Part shown: positions 1 to 9,470 of the stretch, one piece after another
How positions within the stretch are numbered: the first letter of the stretch is position 1
How the letters are laid out: each line of letters begins with the position of its first letter
NCBI GenBank assembly: GCA_022447185.1
Contig: JAKVAY010000056.1
Coordinates: forward strand, 1 to 58,876
Length of the DNA stretch: 58,876 nt
Origin: Fuerstiella sp.
GTDB taxonomy: Bacteria > Planctomycetota > Planctomycetia > Planctomycetales > Planctomycetaceae
Reading direction: 5' to 3'
Notes under the pieces: generated by a model
What the model was told of the DNA's origin: nothing
The model's database searches: none
The model's input: the letters and a program-made list of their open reading frames with translations, nothing else
Position numbers and translations under genes: made by a program

Positions 1-679
1 CTTCGATTTTCTGTCGTCGCGATTGCTGTCTGGCGGACGACTCACTGGCAGCATTCCGATTCAGTTCCGAAGCGACTTCAGCCGTTTCGAATGGTTCGAC
101 AACCCCGTCCTTTGGAATCAGGTTGATTCGAGAAGTCGCGGGGTGAACCATGCTGGAAGTCTTCGACTGAGATGCCGGAAGGACGGTACGGGTTGGCTGA
201 TTCCTGGTGACCGGACGTGGCTGTCGTTCCCCGACTGGCTGGAGTGTTTGAATTTCATGACGCCGGCCTGATGTACGAGTGTGCTCCGGAACATCTGGTG
301 AAGCTGTCAGTGTCACAGCTTTGTTACGGCGAAAGCGGCCAAAAATCCTGGTCATCAGGTCCTTGGTCTTCGCGGGGGCCGTCTTCTCAGGGGCAGTCGA
401 GGCCGCTTCACGTTTTCTGACTCGGTCCATCCGTGGCGTCGTTGTGTATGGCAGGTCAGCCATCCTCATGGATGGCATCTGCCTGCCGGATTCTCTGAAC
501 AACCTTTGCAGTTCGCTGTTGATCGATGTCCGGGACGTTTTTTTTGATGAAGTCTGTCTGTGAGCGACCGGTGAAGAAGGAACGTTTTCCGTACCAAAAA
601 CTCCTCCCGTGGAGAGGACCAGCATCATCGTAATTGTGAGTAAACCACATACTTGACGGCAAAAAACGCTTGAACTCAT
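1..679 (-). CDS. Secreted hypothetical protein, C-terminus cut by window edge
   Basis: An open minus-strand frame runs from an ATG at 679-677 to the left edge without a stop, so at least 226 residues are present and the C-terminus is missing. The N-terminus (MSSSVFCRQVCGLL, then a hydrophobic stretch ending near STGGVFG) looks like a Sec signal peptide of about 30 residues. The rest is basic, rich in Ser, Thr, Arg and Pro, and has no domain I recognise; it looks largely disordered. GGAG lies about 9 bases upstream of the ATG. It is divergent from the SppA gene. No function is assigned; an exported or envelope protein is the inference. Confidence 0.6.
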   Translation of the reverse strand, partial: MSSSVFCRQVCGLLTITMMLVLSTGGVFGTENVPSSPVAHRQTSSKKTSRTSINSELQRLFRESGRQMPSMRMADLPYTTTPRMDRVRKREAASTAPEKTAPAKTKDLMTRIFGRFRRNKAVTLTASPDVPEHTRTSGRRHEIQTLQPVGERQPRPVTRNQPTRTVLPASQSKTSSMVHPATSRINLIPKDGVVEPFETAEVASELNRNAASESSARQQSRRQKIE

Positions 680-974
680 GATATTGGGTTCTCCGTCGTC
701 CGGGAAATGTCAAGCAATGGCCACACTGGGTTTGTGAACGGCGATAACGCGGACCCGGCTGTGATGGGCGAAATCGGGCGGTTACTCCGTGTACCTATCG
801 ACAGTTCCGATTAGTCGGATATTTGGGCAAACGAGGATTTTTATGTCCGTGTAACGGATAAGACGTGCAGGAACCGCATAATCCAAACGTCCTGCAGACT
901 TGAACCGAACTACCTGTTTTCACACAGTCTGCTGTCACAAACGATTGAGACGCATATTCGAAAAGAGTGAATCG
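680..974. other. Divergent intergenic region with two small hairpins
   Basis: This stretch separates the minus-strand secreted protein from the plus-strand SppA gene and should hold both promoters, although I cannot pick convincing -35/-10 pairs. Two perfect 5-bp hairpins sit close together: TCCGA-TTAG-TCGGA at 806-819 and TCCGT-GTA-ACGGA at 846-858. They could be leader structure or protein-binding sites. Confidence 0.3.
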
Positions 975-2021
975 ATGAACCCAGACAACACCGTTTCAGC
1001 AGGAGAATCGGCGACGATGTCCAGCGGAACCATCGTGGTGAAGGTGGAATCAGATCGGCCGCACGGCCGCAGAAACTTGGGGAGCCTGATCCTGTTAGGG
1101 GTGTTGGCGGCGTCCGTGATGATGAATCTTGCACTGATGGCCAGTTCGGCGGTCAGTGACTCATCCCTGAATGCTGTGCGACAGGTTCACCGAGAAGGTG
1201 CCGTCGGTGCTGAAGCCAAAATAGCCGTCATTCGGTTTTCGGGCACGATCATGCCTCCGTTTACTGATCGATGGATTGGGCAGATACGTGATGCCGTTGA
1301 CGATGACGCAGTTAAGGGCGTGCTGCTGGAAATCGACAGCCCCGGCGGCCTGGTAGCTGACAGTCACCAGCTCTACCACGAATTAAAGAAACTGCAGGGC
1401 GTCAAACCGGTTTATGTTGCTATGAAACGGATGGCAGCGTCCGGTGGCTACTATGTTGCGATGGGTGCAGGACCGGACGCTGTGGTCTTTGCGGAACCCA
1501 CCACCTGGACCGGGTCGATTGGAGTCATTCTGCCTCGGTATAACGCAGCTGAACTTGCCTCAAAGATAGGCGTAAAAACAGAACCACTGGTGACGGGACC
1601 ACTGAAGGGAAGCCTTAGTCCGTTTCGTGATCTGCGTGAAGACGAACGGCTGGTCTGGGAATCCATCATCGATGATTCCTTCCAGCGGTTCATTGCTGTC
1701 ATAGCTGACAACCGAAAGAGTCTCGACGTCGAATCAGTAAAAGCCCTGGCAACCGGTCAGGTGTATACCGCAACTCAGGCACTTGAGAATGGACTGGTGG
1801 ACAAAACCGGCTTTGTGGAAGATGCGATCGATGAATTAGCGGAGTTCTTAAGTCTTACGAACTACGAAGTCGTCGACTACATGTCGCCAACGGGACTGAT
1901 TGAAGTGTTGCTTGGAAGTCAAGAATCATCACCCGGTATTCTGGACCAGCTGCTGGAAGCGAGTGTACCTCGAGCGTTCTACTACTGTTCCTGGAATCCT
2001 GTCATCCCGATACATCATTAA
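975..2021 (+). CDS. sppA: Signal peptide peptidase SppA-type serine protease (S49)
   Basis: Membrane-anchored serine protease expected to cut leftover signal peptides in or near the cytoplasmic membrane. From the ATG at 975 it has 348 residues: a hydrophilic N-terminus, one transmembrane segment (about 36-58), then an S49/ClpP-fold domain. The Ser-Lys dyad is visible as Ser156 in MAASGGYY and Lys211 in TGPLKG, 55 residues apart as in short SppA proteins. The frame is open back to a TTG at 900, but that extension has no family-like sequence, so I chose 975. The next gene, lnt, also belongs to envelope and lipoprotein maturation. The last residues (CSWNPVIPIHH) are an unremarkable tail. Confidence 0.9.
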   Translation: MNPDNTVSAGESATMSSGTIVVKVESDRPHGRRNLGSLILLGVLAASVMMNLALMASSAVSDSSLNAVRQVHREGAVGAEAKIAVIRFSGTIMPPFTDRWIGQIRDAVDDDAVKGVLLEIDSPGGLVADSHQLYHELKKLQGVKPVYVAMKRMAASGGYYVAMGAGPDAVVFAEPTTWTGSIGVILPRYNAAELASKIGVKTEPLVTGPLKGSLSPFRDLREDERLVWESIIDDSFQRFIAVIADNRKSLDVESVKALATGQVYTATQALENGLVDKTGFVEDAIDELAEFLSLTNYEVVDYMSPTGLIEVLLGSQESSPGILDQLLEASVPRAFYYCSWNPVIPIHH

Positions 2022-2082
2022 TCCGGTGCTGGTAGTTCGAAAACGCACCACCCAGGTACGAGTTGCTCAATGAAAAGGGTCC

Positions 2083-3909
2083 GTGGACGTGGCTCAATCG
2101 GCTGACACCGAAATTGACAGAATTATCTCGGACGGACGAATCAGGTCTCGACAGCACGGTCCTCTTAAACCGATCGTATTACTGAGTCTTTTGTCGATGG
2201 TGCTCCTGTGGCTGTGTTTTACCCCCGTGGAATTCGCCACGGCCGCATGGATCGCGCTCACGCCTGTGTGTGTCCTTCTCCGTACACCCGTGCTGTCACG
2301 TCGGCAGTATGTTGCTATAACAATCTGTGGCTGGATCTGGGCACTCAGCACCCTGCAATGGATGAGACTCGGTGATGCGACGATGTATCTGGCGCTGGTG
2401 GCACTGGCGTTCTATCTGGGACTCTATATCCCCACATTTATTGGTATCAGTCGGAGACTGATCCGGAATGGATTTCCGCTGTGGCTGACTGTCCCGATTG
2501 TCTGGACGTCGCTTGAGTTTTTGCGGGCGTGGCTGATGACCGGCTTCGCGTGGTACTTTCTGGGACACTCACAGTATCGCTGGATCGAACTGATTCAAAT
2601 TGCAGACATCACCGGCGTGTACGGGATCTCTTTTCTGACCGCCATGTCGTCTGCCGTACTGTCAGAGTTCATCCCTGAGTCATTGTTCGCAAAGCCCGGA
2701 TTCGAAACCCCGAAACTGATGTCCGGCGACCAGAGGTTGTTCGCAGCAGTCACGTGTGCATTGCTCGTTTCAGGATCTGTGCTTTACGGCTGGCAACGAC
2801 AGCAGTCATTGAATGTCACCGATGGCCCTGTCGTGGCGCTTGTCCAGGGACATTTTCCTCCTGACGTAAAACATGACCCGAACCGGGCCCAGGAGTTGGT
2901 CAATACTCACGATCTGTTGACGCGTCGAGCGGGTGAACTCCAGCCCGATCTGATCGTGTGGCCCGAGACAATGTGGCCGGCACCGGACTGGAACGAAGAT
3001 CCGAGTCTTACGGATGAACAGGTGGAACAGTTCGTTGGGGCCATGTCACACGTCCCGGCAAACCAAAGATTCGATGCACTATTGTTCTATCGAAATCTGA
3101 GGACTCAGGAGAGTCTTGTTAACCGCAGCCAGGAGTTCGGAACGCCAATGCTGTTCGGTCTCCAAACGCTCGACGTGTCGCCTTCTGGCATTAAAAACTA
3201 CAACTCGGCTGCGTTTGTGCGTCCTGATTTGGGGTATCTGGGACGTTACGACAAGATGCACTGTGTCATCTTTGGCGAATACACACCGCTGAAGTCGATC
3301 TTCCCGTTTCTGGCGGACTTTCGACCACCGGGCATGCCTGAACTCGATGCCGGGACCGCTCCGCAGGTTTTTGAATCGGACGGTGTCCGGTATGCACCGG
3401 CTATCTGTTTCGAAGACACGGTGCCTCGTGTGATTCGACGCATTGTCAATTATCACGTGGATTCGGCGGCTCGTCCCGACGTTTTGGTGAATATGACAAA
3501 CGATGGCTGGTTTCGCGGATCGAGTGAACTGGATCAGCATTTGATCACATCGTTATTTCGCTGCGTGGAAACCCGACGACCAATGGTGCGAGCTGTCAAT
3601 GGCGGGATTTCTGCATTTATCGATTCCAGTGGCCGAATTCGGGATCCGGAGCATTTCCTGCTCATGAAATCGTCAAAAGGGATCGATGGAGAATTCCAGG
3701 AGGTCGATACGATGATCGACGCGAACACGGGCCGCTGGTTCAGGGAGTGTTCCGGAGTGCTCACGGGCCAGTTACCGCTGGATGGTCGCAACACGATTTA
3801 TTTGCAGTATGGAGACTGGTTCGCCATGCTGTGCAGTGCGCTGATGCTGGCTCTGTTTGTCCGCAGTTTCGTGAAACGCCGTAACCCGAATCGGGAGACC
3901 ACCCCATGA
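2083..3909 (+). CDS. lnt: Apolipoprotein N-acyltransferase
   Basis: Transfers a third acyl chain from phospholipid to the N-terminal cysteine of lipoproteins on the outer face of the cytoplasmic membrane. The 608-residue protein has about six N-terminal membrane segments, a nitrilase-fold periplasmic domain (about 250-560) and a C-terminal membrane segment. The Glu-Lys-Cys triad is visible: Glu295 in IVWPETMWP, Lys391 in YDKMHCVIFGEYTPL and Cys442 in PAICFED; MTNDGWF follows. The Glu-to-Lys distance is about 28 residues longer than in E. coli Lnt, so there is an insertion. The start is a GTG at 2083 with AAAGGG just upstream. Its stop overlaps the next gene's ATG (ATGA), so the two are translationally coupled. 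Confidence 0.93.
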   Translation: MDVAQSADTEIDRIISDGRIRSRQHGPLKPIVLLSLLSMVLLWLCFTPVEFATAAWIALTPVCVLLRTPVLSRRQYVAITICGWIWALSTLQWMRLGDATMYLALVALAFYLGLYIPTFIGISRRLIRNGFPLWLTVPIVWTSLEFLRAWLMTGFAWYFLGHSQYRWIELIQIADITGVYGISFLTAMSSAVLSEFIPESLFAKPGFETPKLMSGDQRLFAAVTCALLVSGSVLYGWQRQQSLNVTDGPVVALVQGHFPPDVKHDPNRAQELVNTHDLLTRRAGELQPDLIVWPETMWPAPDWNEDPSLTDEQVEQFVGAMSHVPANQRFDALLFYRNLRTQESLVNRSQEFGTPMLFGLQTLDVSPSGIKNYNSAAFVRPDLGYLGRYDKMHCVIFGEYTPLKSIFPFLADFRPPGMPELDAGTAPQVFESDGVRYAPAICFEDTVPRVIRRIVNYHVDSAARPDVLVNMTNDGWFRGSSELDQHLITSLFRCVETRRPMVRAVNGGISAFIDSSGRIRDPEHFLLMKSSKGIDGEFQEVDTMIDANTGRWFRECSGVLTGQLPLDGRNTIYLQYGDWFAMLCSALMLALFVRSFVKRRNPNRETTP

Positions 3910-4319
3910 AGCTCGTCATGTCGATCGTTATGTGTTTGATGGCAGGTTGTATGGATGGGCTGATGCCGACCGATTCATCCCCCAATGAGAAACCACTCCG
4001 GGTAAAAACCACGGATGATATCGGTGAGTTCAAAGGTGACAAACAGGTGATTAAGCCTAAGGTGAAGGCCACGAATCCGATCATGGCGCCACTACAAGCC
4101 TACGAGCCGATGAAACAGCGAATTGCGGGCCTGGGTATCGAACATGCTGTGAACCTGTTTCATGCAACCGAGGGACGATACCCGAAAGATTACGAAGAAT
4201 TTATGCAACGCATCATCAAGGAAAACAACATGCGACTGCCGGATCCGGCCAAAGGGTTCAGCTACGAATATGATGTTGTCAACCACAAGCTGGTTGTGGT
4301 CAAAGACGGTGGCGAGTAA
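3906..4319 (+). CDS. Small lipoprotein of unknown function, coupled to lnt
   Basis: A 137-residue protein with a lipoprotein signal: M1-K2, a hydrophobic core, and lipobox LMAGC with Cys15 as the lipidation site. The mature part has a polar linker, then a conserved-looking segment around IEHAVNLFHATEGRYPKDYE and DPAKGFSYEYD. This resembles the small planctomycete proteins related to type II secretion pseudopilin C-terminal regions, though I cannot name a family. The start overlaps the lnt stop by 4 bases, so it is co-translated with the enzyme that would acylate it. Function unknown. Confidence 0.8.
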   Translation: MKLVMSIVMCLMAGCMDGLMPTDSSPNEKPLRVKTTDDIGEFKGDKQVIKPKVKATNPIMAPLQAYEPMKQRIAGLGIEHAVNLFHATEGRYPKDYEEFMQRIIKENNMRLPDPAKGFSYEYDVVNHKLVVVKDGGE

Positions 4320-4518
4320 CTGGTAAACGATTGAGACAGAGACCTGAACAAGCTGCCACGATTCGGCAAACGGATGATACGTTTTCAACTGTGGCGTATG
4401 GTGACAACTTGAGAGATTGCACAGGAATTTTCGCCCTCTTTTTGCGAATGATGTTTCTTGCACCTATAGTTGCTGCGATCTCATACCTTTGCTCAGGTCT
4501 TTGAGCCTTCCATTCCAC

Positions 4519-5133
4519 ATGTGGCGTCGATTACTCATTCTTTGGTCCAGCCCGAGACCCGTTCTGCGTCGGATCCTGGCGCTCGACGACACTCCGCATG
4601 CTGTTGCATTGGGGGCTGCGGTTGGAACATTGTTCGGTATGACCCCGACTGTCGGTCTGCAAACCATTGAAGTCCTCCTGTTTGCCCTGTTGACTCGACG
4701 TTTGTTCTATTTCAATCGAACCGCTGCTTTGGCGCTCATTTACATCTCCAATCCACTTACAGTTGCCCCAATTTACTATGCTCTCTACAAGGCTGGCACA
4801 TGCTTTGTTCCCGGTGAGGTGACGTTGCGCCAGTTCCGGGAGATCCTGACATTTCAGGGATTTGCCGGCTGGTGGCAGTCTGTGCACCAGCTTGTTGCTG
4901 ATGTCGGATTGCCACTTGCAGTGGGAACGGCTGTCGTCGCGCCTGTGACGGCGGCGGTTACCTATCCTGTGACCCGATTTCTCCTTCAGTGGTATCGCGG
5001 AAATCAGCTGTGGAACAAAGAACGCTCGGCGATGAGGCCGAGACACCAGGATCGGCCGATGTCAGAAGAAGATCACGGCGCCGGGGATGATGTGGACGCG
5101 ACCATGAGTCAATCGCAGGGACAATTGTCTTGA
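4519..5133 (+). CDS. DUF2062 domain membrane protein
   Basis: Small membrane protein of 204 residues from the ATG at 4519 (MWRRLLILWSSP). It contains the DUF2062 signature: a short amphipathic N-terminus, HAVALGAAVGTLFGMTPTVG, then SNPLTVAPIYY, with about three hydrophobic segments. Upstream in-frame codons to 4417 have no family-like sequence, so I took 4519. Some DUF2062 proteins are fused to glycosyltransferases and are linked to envelope biology; the exact role is unknown. The C-terminal 40 residues are charged and likely cytoplasmic. Confidence 0.82.
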   Translation: MWRRLLILWSSPRPVLRRILALDDTPHAVALGAAVGTLFGMTPTVGLQTIEVLLFALLTRRLFYFNRTAALALIYISNPLTVAPIYYALYKAGTCFVPGEVTLRQFREILTFQGFAGWWQSVHQLVADVGLPLAVGTAVVAPVTAAVTYPVTRFLLQWYRGNQLWNKERSAMRPRHQDRPMSEEDHGAGDDVDATMSQSQGQLS

Positions 5134-5497
5134 TTCAAGTGGCATTGCCCAGCAATTCATGGGCGGGGATCCGTGGGCGACTGCTGAAATTCCAGTCTGC
5201 CCGGTCTGGCGAGATCGATTGGGAACACCTGACCTGCTCAGGAGGACCTGAGCAGGTCGTTGACCGGTTGCCTGCAAGGACATCCGGTCATTCGACATTC
5301 GGGACCCTCCATCAGTAGACTCTAACAAGTCAGCAACTCAGACGATGCGAACGTCCGCGTCCTGATGCCGCGGTATTCCGCCGGTCGCTCCGAAAAGTCG
5401 ACTCGGCGTGAATAAGTTCGCCGAAATAAGCAGTGCTAACGTGGTAGCGGTGACAGCTGAGCAGATTTAGGTCGTATCAGGTCAGAGATTTTTCCCT
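5134..5497. other. Intergenic region upstream of ptsI
   Basis: 364 bases without a credible gene. It holds the strong 12-bp hairpin listed separately (5231-5258) and presumably the ptsI promoter, which I could not place. No tRNA or known riboswitch motif is seen. Confidence 0.4.
5231..5258. repeat. Perfect 12-bp inverted repeat, terminator-like hairpin
   Basis: GACCTGCTCAGG, a 4-base loop AGGA, then CCTGAGCAGGTC: twelve perfect pairs, about 100 bases after the DUF2062 gene and 240 before ptsI. There is no T-run on either side, so it is not a canonical intrinsic terminator. It could be a factor-assisted terminator, an mRNA-end stabiliser or part of a small RNA. Confidence 0.6.
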
Positions 5498-7246
5498 ATG
5501 CAGGTTCGAAATGGAATTCCGGTCTCTCCTGGAGTCGTGGTCGGTCCTGCGCTGGTACTGGGTACCGAGAACTTTCGCATTCCGCAGAAATATGTTCGGC
5601 GTGATGCTGTGGAAGCTGAACTGGCTCGTTTTCGCTCAGCTTTGGAGCAGGTGTGTTCGGAGATCGAAAGTAATGAAGTCCTGGTGGCCGACAAACTTGG
5701 GACAGAGTACGCAGCAATTTTCTCTGCTCATCTACAGATGGCTCGTGACCCACGGATGCTGGGTGAGGTGGAACACCTGATTCGGGAACGGAGTTATGCG
5801 CCCGAGTATGCCGTCAGTCGGTTTCTGCGTCAGCATGCCGAGCAGATGCAAAACCTGGGAGACAAATATCTGGCCGAGCGGGCGCTTGACATCTTTGATC
5901 TTGAAAAACGTCTGCTGGGGTGCCTCCTGGGGGAAAGCCGTGAGGAACTTAGCAGCCTCACAGCGCCCGTCGTTATTCTTGCTCACGACCTGACTCCGAG
6001 CGAGACGGCTCAGCTGAACACCGAATTTGTATTGGGGTTTGCGACCGAAGTTGGCGGCCATACGAGTCATACGGCGATTCTGGCAGGTGCCCTCGGAATT
6101 CCGGCCGTCGTCGGACTGGGAAGATGTCTGGCGAGCATTTCCGGAAGTGAAACGGTCATTCTGGATGGAGATCACGGTCAGGTTCTGATCGATCCTGACG
6201 AAGGATCAATTGCAAATTTTCGTACGTCCGAAGCCCACAATCTCAAAATTCATGAGCGATTGCTGTCGCTGGAGGATTTGCAGGCGGAAACACCGGACGG
6301 CGAGCGGATCCACATCTACGGAAACATCGAGTTTCCTACTGAAGTTGAACAGTGTGTCAAACGGGGTGCTGAAGGAGTCGGACTCTATCGAACAGAGTTT
6401 CTTTATCTCGGTGGCAGGGTTGAGCCATCGGAAGACGACCATTATCAGGCCTACTGCCGCGTTATTGAAGCTTGTGGCGATCGACCGGTCGTTATCCGTA
6501 CGATGGATATTGGTGCGGACAAAATCCCGCAACGGTTACAGGAGCGATTTGATGAGACTCATAACCCAATGCTTGGCCTGCGAAGTATCAGATTGAGTCT
6601 GCAGAGTACTCCAGTGTTCAAAATTCAGCTCAGGGCCCTTTTGCGAGCTGCCGTTAAGGGAAACGTACGTATCATGTTTCCGCTCGTGGCGACGCTGCTG
6701 GAGTTCCGTCAGGCGAAAATGATCCTGATGGATGTGATGGAGGATCTGGAGGACGAAGGAATCGAGTACAAACACGATATTCCGGTCGGAATGATGGTCG
6801 AAGTCCCCTCAGCCGTCATGTTGGTGGAAGAATTTGCCCAGGAAGTCGACTTCTTCTCGATTGGTACCAACGACCTGATTCAGTACACTCTGGCCTGTGA
6901 CCGGTCGGATCCATCAGTAGCCAGCCTTTACCGTGCTGGTGATCCGGCGATTTTGCGATTGATTCGAATGGTTCTGACGGCAGCAAAAAAGCATAACCGT
7001 CCGGTGACCGTTTGTGGGCAAATGAGTTCTGACGTGCGGTTTGTGCCGTTGTTGCTTGGGTTGGGGCTGCGACATCTCAGTGCCACTCCCCATTCAATTC
7101 CTCGTCTGAAGGAAGTCGTCAGACACGTATCAATACTGGATGCGGAACGAATTGCGGACCACGCCTGTTCGTTCGATCTTGCCCGTGACGTGGAACATTA
7201 TTTACTCGGAGAGCTTGGCCGATTGTGTCCGGATCTCGTTGTTTGA
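5498..7246 (+). CDS. ptsI: PTS enzyme I (phosphoenolpyruvate-protein phosphotransferase)
   Basis: Takes phosphate from phosphoenolpyruvate and passes it to HPr. The 582-residue protein has the usual length and order: N-terminal HPr-binding helical domain, the phospho-histidine domain with His191 in GGHTSHTAILAG, and the C-terminal PEP-binding barrel with LYRTEFLYL, the metal-site stretch FFSIGTNDLIQYTLACDRSD and Cys506 in TVCGQMSSD. It is not the longer GAF-containing PtsP. No HPr or sugar permease lies beside it; likely partners in this window are the HPr and IIA genes at 52.4-53.3 kb. The start is the ATG at 5498, where the family begins. Confidence 0.95.
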   Translation: MQVRNGIPVSPGVVVGPALVLGTENFRIPQKYVRRDAVEAELARFRSALEQVCSEIESNEVLVADKLGTEYAAIFSAHLQMARDPRMLGEVEHLIRERSYAPEYAVSRFLRQHAEQMQNLGDKYLAERALDIFDLEKRLLGCLLGESREELSSLTAPVVILAHDLTPSETAQLNTEFVLGFATEVGGHTSHTAILAGALGIPAVVGLGRCLASISGSETVILDGDHGQVLIDPDEGSIANFRTSEAHNLKIHERLLSLEDLQAETPDGERIHIYGNIEFPTEVEQCVKRGAEGVGLYRTEFLYLGGRVEPSEDDHYQAYCRVIEACGDRPVVIRTMDIGADKIPQRLQERFDETHNPMLGLRSIRLSLQSTPVFKIQLRALLRAAVKGNVRIMFPLVATLLEFRQAKMILMDVMEDLEDEGIEYKHDIPVGMMVEVPSAVMLVEEFAQEVDFFSIGTNDLIQYTLACDRSDPSVASLYRAGDPAILRLIRMVLTAAKKHNRPVTVCGQMSSDVRFVPLLLGLGLRHLSATPHSIPRLKEVVRHVSILDAERIADHACSFDLARDVEHYLLGELGRLCPDLVV

Positions 7247-7667
7247 TATTACCAGTTTTGGAGACGTCGCAGGTTGTCTCCGATTAACCAAAACACTCTG
7301 CCCCGATTTGAAACAGGAACGAACAACCCGTCATAACGAATTCAGCTGACGCAGATCGTTTGCGAGGCCGTTTGGGGCTTTCGGCGAACGATTACACATC
7401 TCAGAGCCGTCCAGTTACGATCGCTCTGTACACTCTCGCACCAGGCAGGAGGCTGTTGTTGTACCCAGTGAAACGGACAAAAGGTTCAATCCATGGTTCG
7501 GTCGTTTCGAACGATTGTGTCCGGTTTGGATACCAGAACCTGCGTAAGAGCCTGTTTCGACAGGATACAGGTGTGCCAGTAAACGTGTGTTGATGCAGCA
7601 ACCTGCTGAGATTGTCGGAGTACTTTGACGAGACACGTTGTTCGTTCGCAGGAACGAAAGCCGTGTA
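7247..7667 (+). promoter_or_regulatory. Structured leader upstream of the RNase E/G gene
   Basis: 421 bases with no credible gene. On the plus strand several small hairpins follow one another: GGAGAC...GTCTCC (7260-7281, just after ptsI), TCGTT-TCG-AACGA (7502-7514) enclosed by GGTTC/GAACC (7495-7499 and 7536-7540), CCTGT-TTCG-ACAGG with a TTCG tetraloop (7551-7564), and CAGCA-ACC-TGCTG (7596-7608). The last three lie within 175 bases of the RNase start. RNase E mRNA in E. coli is autoregulated through its 5' leader, so a similar role here is a reasonable inference, not shown. Confidence 0.4.
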
Positions 7668-9218
7668 ATGAAAAAAGAAATGTTGATCAACGTGCTGCAA
7701 CCGGAAGAAAGCCGGATTGCAATCGTTGAAGATGGCGTACTGGAGGAACTGTACGTCGAGCGCAGCAGTGCTGAGAACTACGTGGGCAACGTCTATAAGG
7801 GCCGCGTGGTCAATATTGAGCCAAGTATTCAGGCTGCGTTTGTTGATTTTGGCGTTGGTCGCAACGGGTTTCTGCACGTTAGTGACGTCGAATACCAGTA
7901 CTACAAACATCTGGTGGAAGACGAAGCGGGTGACGGCAAACGGCCGCCAAAACATCTCAATGAACGTAACGCCCGCAACAAGCCGCCGATCCAGCGCATC
8001 CTGCAGCGTGGAAGTGAAGTTCTTGTCCAGGTTATCAAGGAAGGCCTTGGAAACAAAGGCCCCACGCTGTCAACCTATGTATCAATCCCCGGCCGTTATC
8101 TTGTTCTCATGCCGGGTCTGCAGCGAGTTGGAATCAGTCGCAAGATCCAGGACGAAAAAACTCGACGGGAATTGAGGCAAAGTATGAGGAATCTGCGCCC
8201 ACCAGAGGGCATTGGATTCATTGTACGAACCGCCGGGGTCGATCGCGATCAGGAAGATCTGAAACGTGATCTGAATTACCTGCTTCGGTTGTGGGAAACC
8301 ATTGTCAGTCGACTCAGAAAAGTATCGGCGCCTGCAACAATCTACGAAGAAAGTGACATGATGATCCGGACGATCCGGGACATCTACACGGGCGAAATTG
8401 ACAATGTGTGGATCGATTCGAAGGAAGCCTGCGACCGAGCTCGCGATTTCATGAAAATCGTTATGCCTCAGCATCAAAATCGTGTGCGCCTTTTTGACGG
8501 CACAGAGCCTTTGTTTCACAGTTACGGGATTGAAGACGAAATTATCCGTATTCAGGACCGCAACGTTCCAATGAAGGGCGGGGGTTCTCTGGTGATTGAT
8601 CAGACCGAGGCACTCGTGGCAATTGATGTCAATAGTGGAAATTTTCGTGCTGATGATGATGCAGAGACATCCGCATTTCGTATGAATCTGCGGGCGGCCA
8701 ATGAAATCGCGCGCCAGATCCGTCTCCGAGACTTGGGGGGAGTCATCGTCAACGATTTCATCGACATGCGGGATGAACGGCACCGTCGCAAGGTTGAACA
8801 GGCTATGAGACTGGCCGTTCAGCGTGATCGTGCCCGGACCCGAGTTCTTCGGATCAGCCCATTCGGCCTGATCGAGATGACCCGACAGCGAATCCGACCA
8901 TCGCTTCGACGGAGTGTTTACGAAGATTGTCCCTGCTGCAGCGGTGTGGGACAGGTCAAGACGGCTGAAAGCATGTCGATTGAAGTTATGCGACTGGTCA
9001 TGGCGGCGGCCAGTCAGGAAAACGTCGCCGAAATCGCGATCGAAGTCCATGATCGCGTTGCTAACGATTTCAACAATCGGAAACGTAAAGAGCTTATCGA
9101 CATCGAAGACGATCGGGAGGTGCGGGTCGTTATCGGGTCCAGAGCTGATGTTGCTCCGGAACATCTAACGGTGGCCTGCAAGGACGACAACGGTCGTTCG
9201 ATCGCCCTGAAGACCTGA
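7668..9218 (+). CDS. rng: Ribonuclease E/G family endoribonuclease
   Basis: Single-strand-specific endoribonuclease for RNA processing and decay. The ATG at 7668 (MKKEMLINVLQ) gives 516 residues, matching RNase G or the catalytic half of RNase E. Visible in order: the S1 domain (about 35-130; YVGNVYKGRVV, AAFVDFGVGRNGFLHVSDV), the catalytic region with metal-binding aspartates in VAIDVNSGNF and VNDFIDMRD, and the zinc-link CPCCSG. There is no long acidic or Arg-rich C-terminal scaffold. A 30-base in-frame extension to a TTG at 7638 is not family-like. The L21 gene follows 250 bases later, an order also seen around rng in other bacteria. Confidence 0.93.
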   Translation: MKKEMLINVLQPEESRIAIVEDGVLEELYVERSSAENYVGNVYKGRVVNIEPSIQAAFVDFGVGRNGFLHVSDVEYQYYKHLVEDEAGDGKRPPKHLNERNARNKPPIQRILQRGSEVLVQVIKEGLGNKGPTLSTYVSIPGRYLVLMPGLQRVGISRKIQDEKTRRELRQSMRNLRPPEGIGFIVRTAGVDRDQEDLKRDLNYLLRLWETIVSRLRKVSAPATIYEESDMMIRTIRDIYTGEIDNVWIDSKEACDRARDFMKIVMPQHQNRVRLFDGTEPLFHSYGIEDEIIRIQDRNVPMKGGGSLVIDQTEALVAIDVNSGNFRADDDAETSAFRMNLRAANEIARQIRLRDLGGVIVNDFIDMRDERHRRKVEQAMRLAVQRDRARTRVLRISPFGLIEMTRQRIRPSLRRSVYEDCPCCSGVGQVKTAESMSIEVMRLVMAAASQENVAEIAIEVHDRVANDFNNRKRKELIDIEDDREVRVVIGSRADVAPEHLTVACKDDNGRSIALKT

Positions 9219-9470
9219 TCAATGGGTTTCCGGCAGATTTATGCAGTGTCCGGTCAGTCAAAGGGAGTGGTTGTTCGATAGTTCTTCCAGTAGTGATTGA
9301 TGCGGCGACTCATTTCCGGGATTCCAGTCAGGATCCTGGTATACGGCTGTGGTTCCGGCTCGATCTCACGATTTTGGACGTTATACTTTCCCAAATTCCT
9401 GACTAGCGCCAGAAGCTTCAGGCGCCTTTCCTGCTTGTTTGCGGTGAACCGCAATAACCCGGGTGACCTC

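Noticed and set aside
4790..4810. TGGCAC-N5-TTGT resembling a sigma-54 site
   Set aside because: It lies inside the DUF2062 coding sequence and lacks the final GC.
8082..9164. Long minus-strand frame opposite the RNase E/G gene
   Set aside because: Antisense shadow of a clear gene; composition is rich in His, Ile and Asp with no domain.
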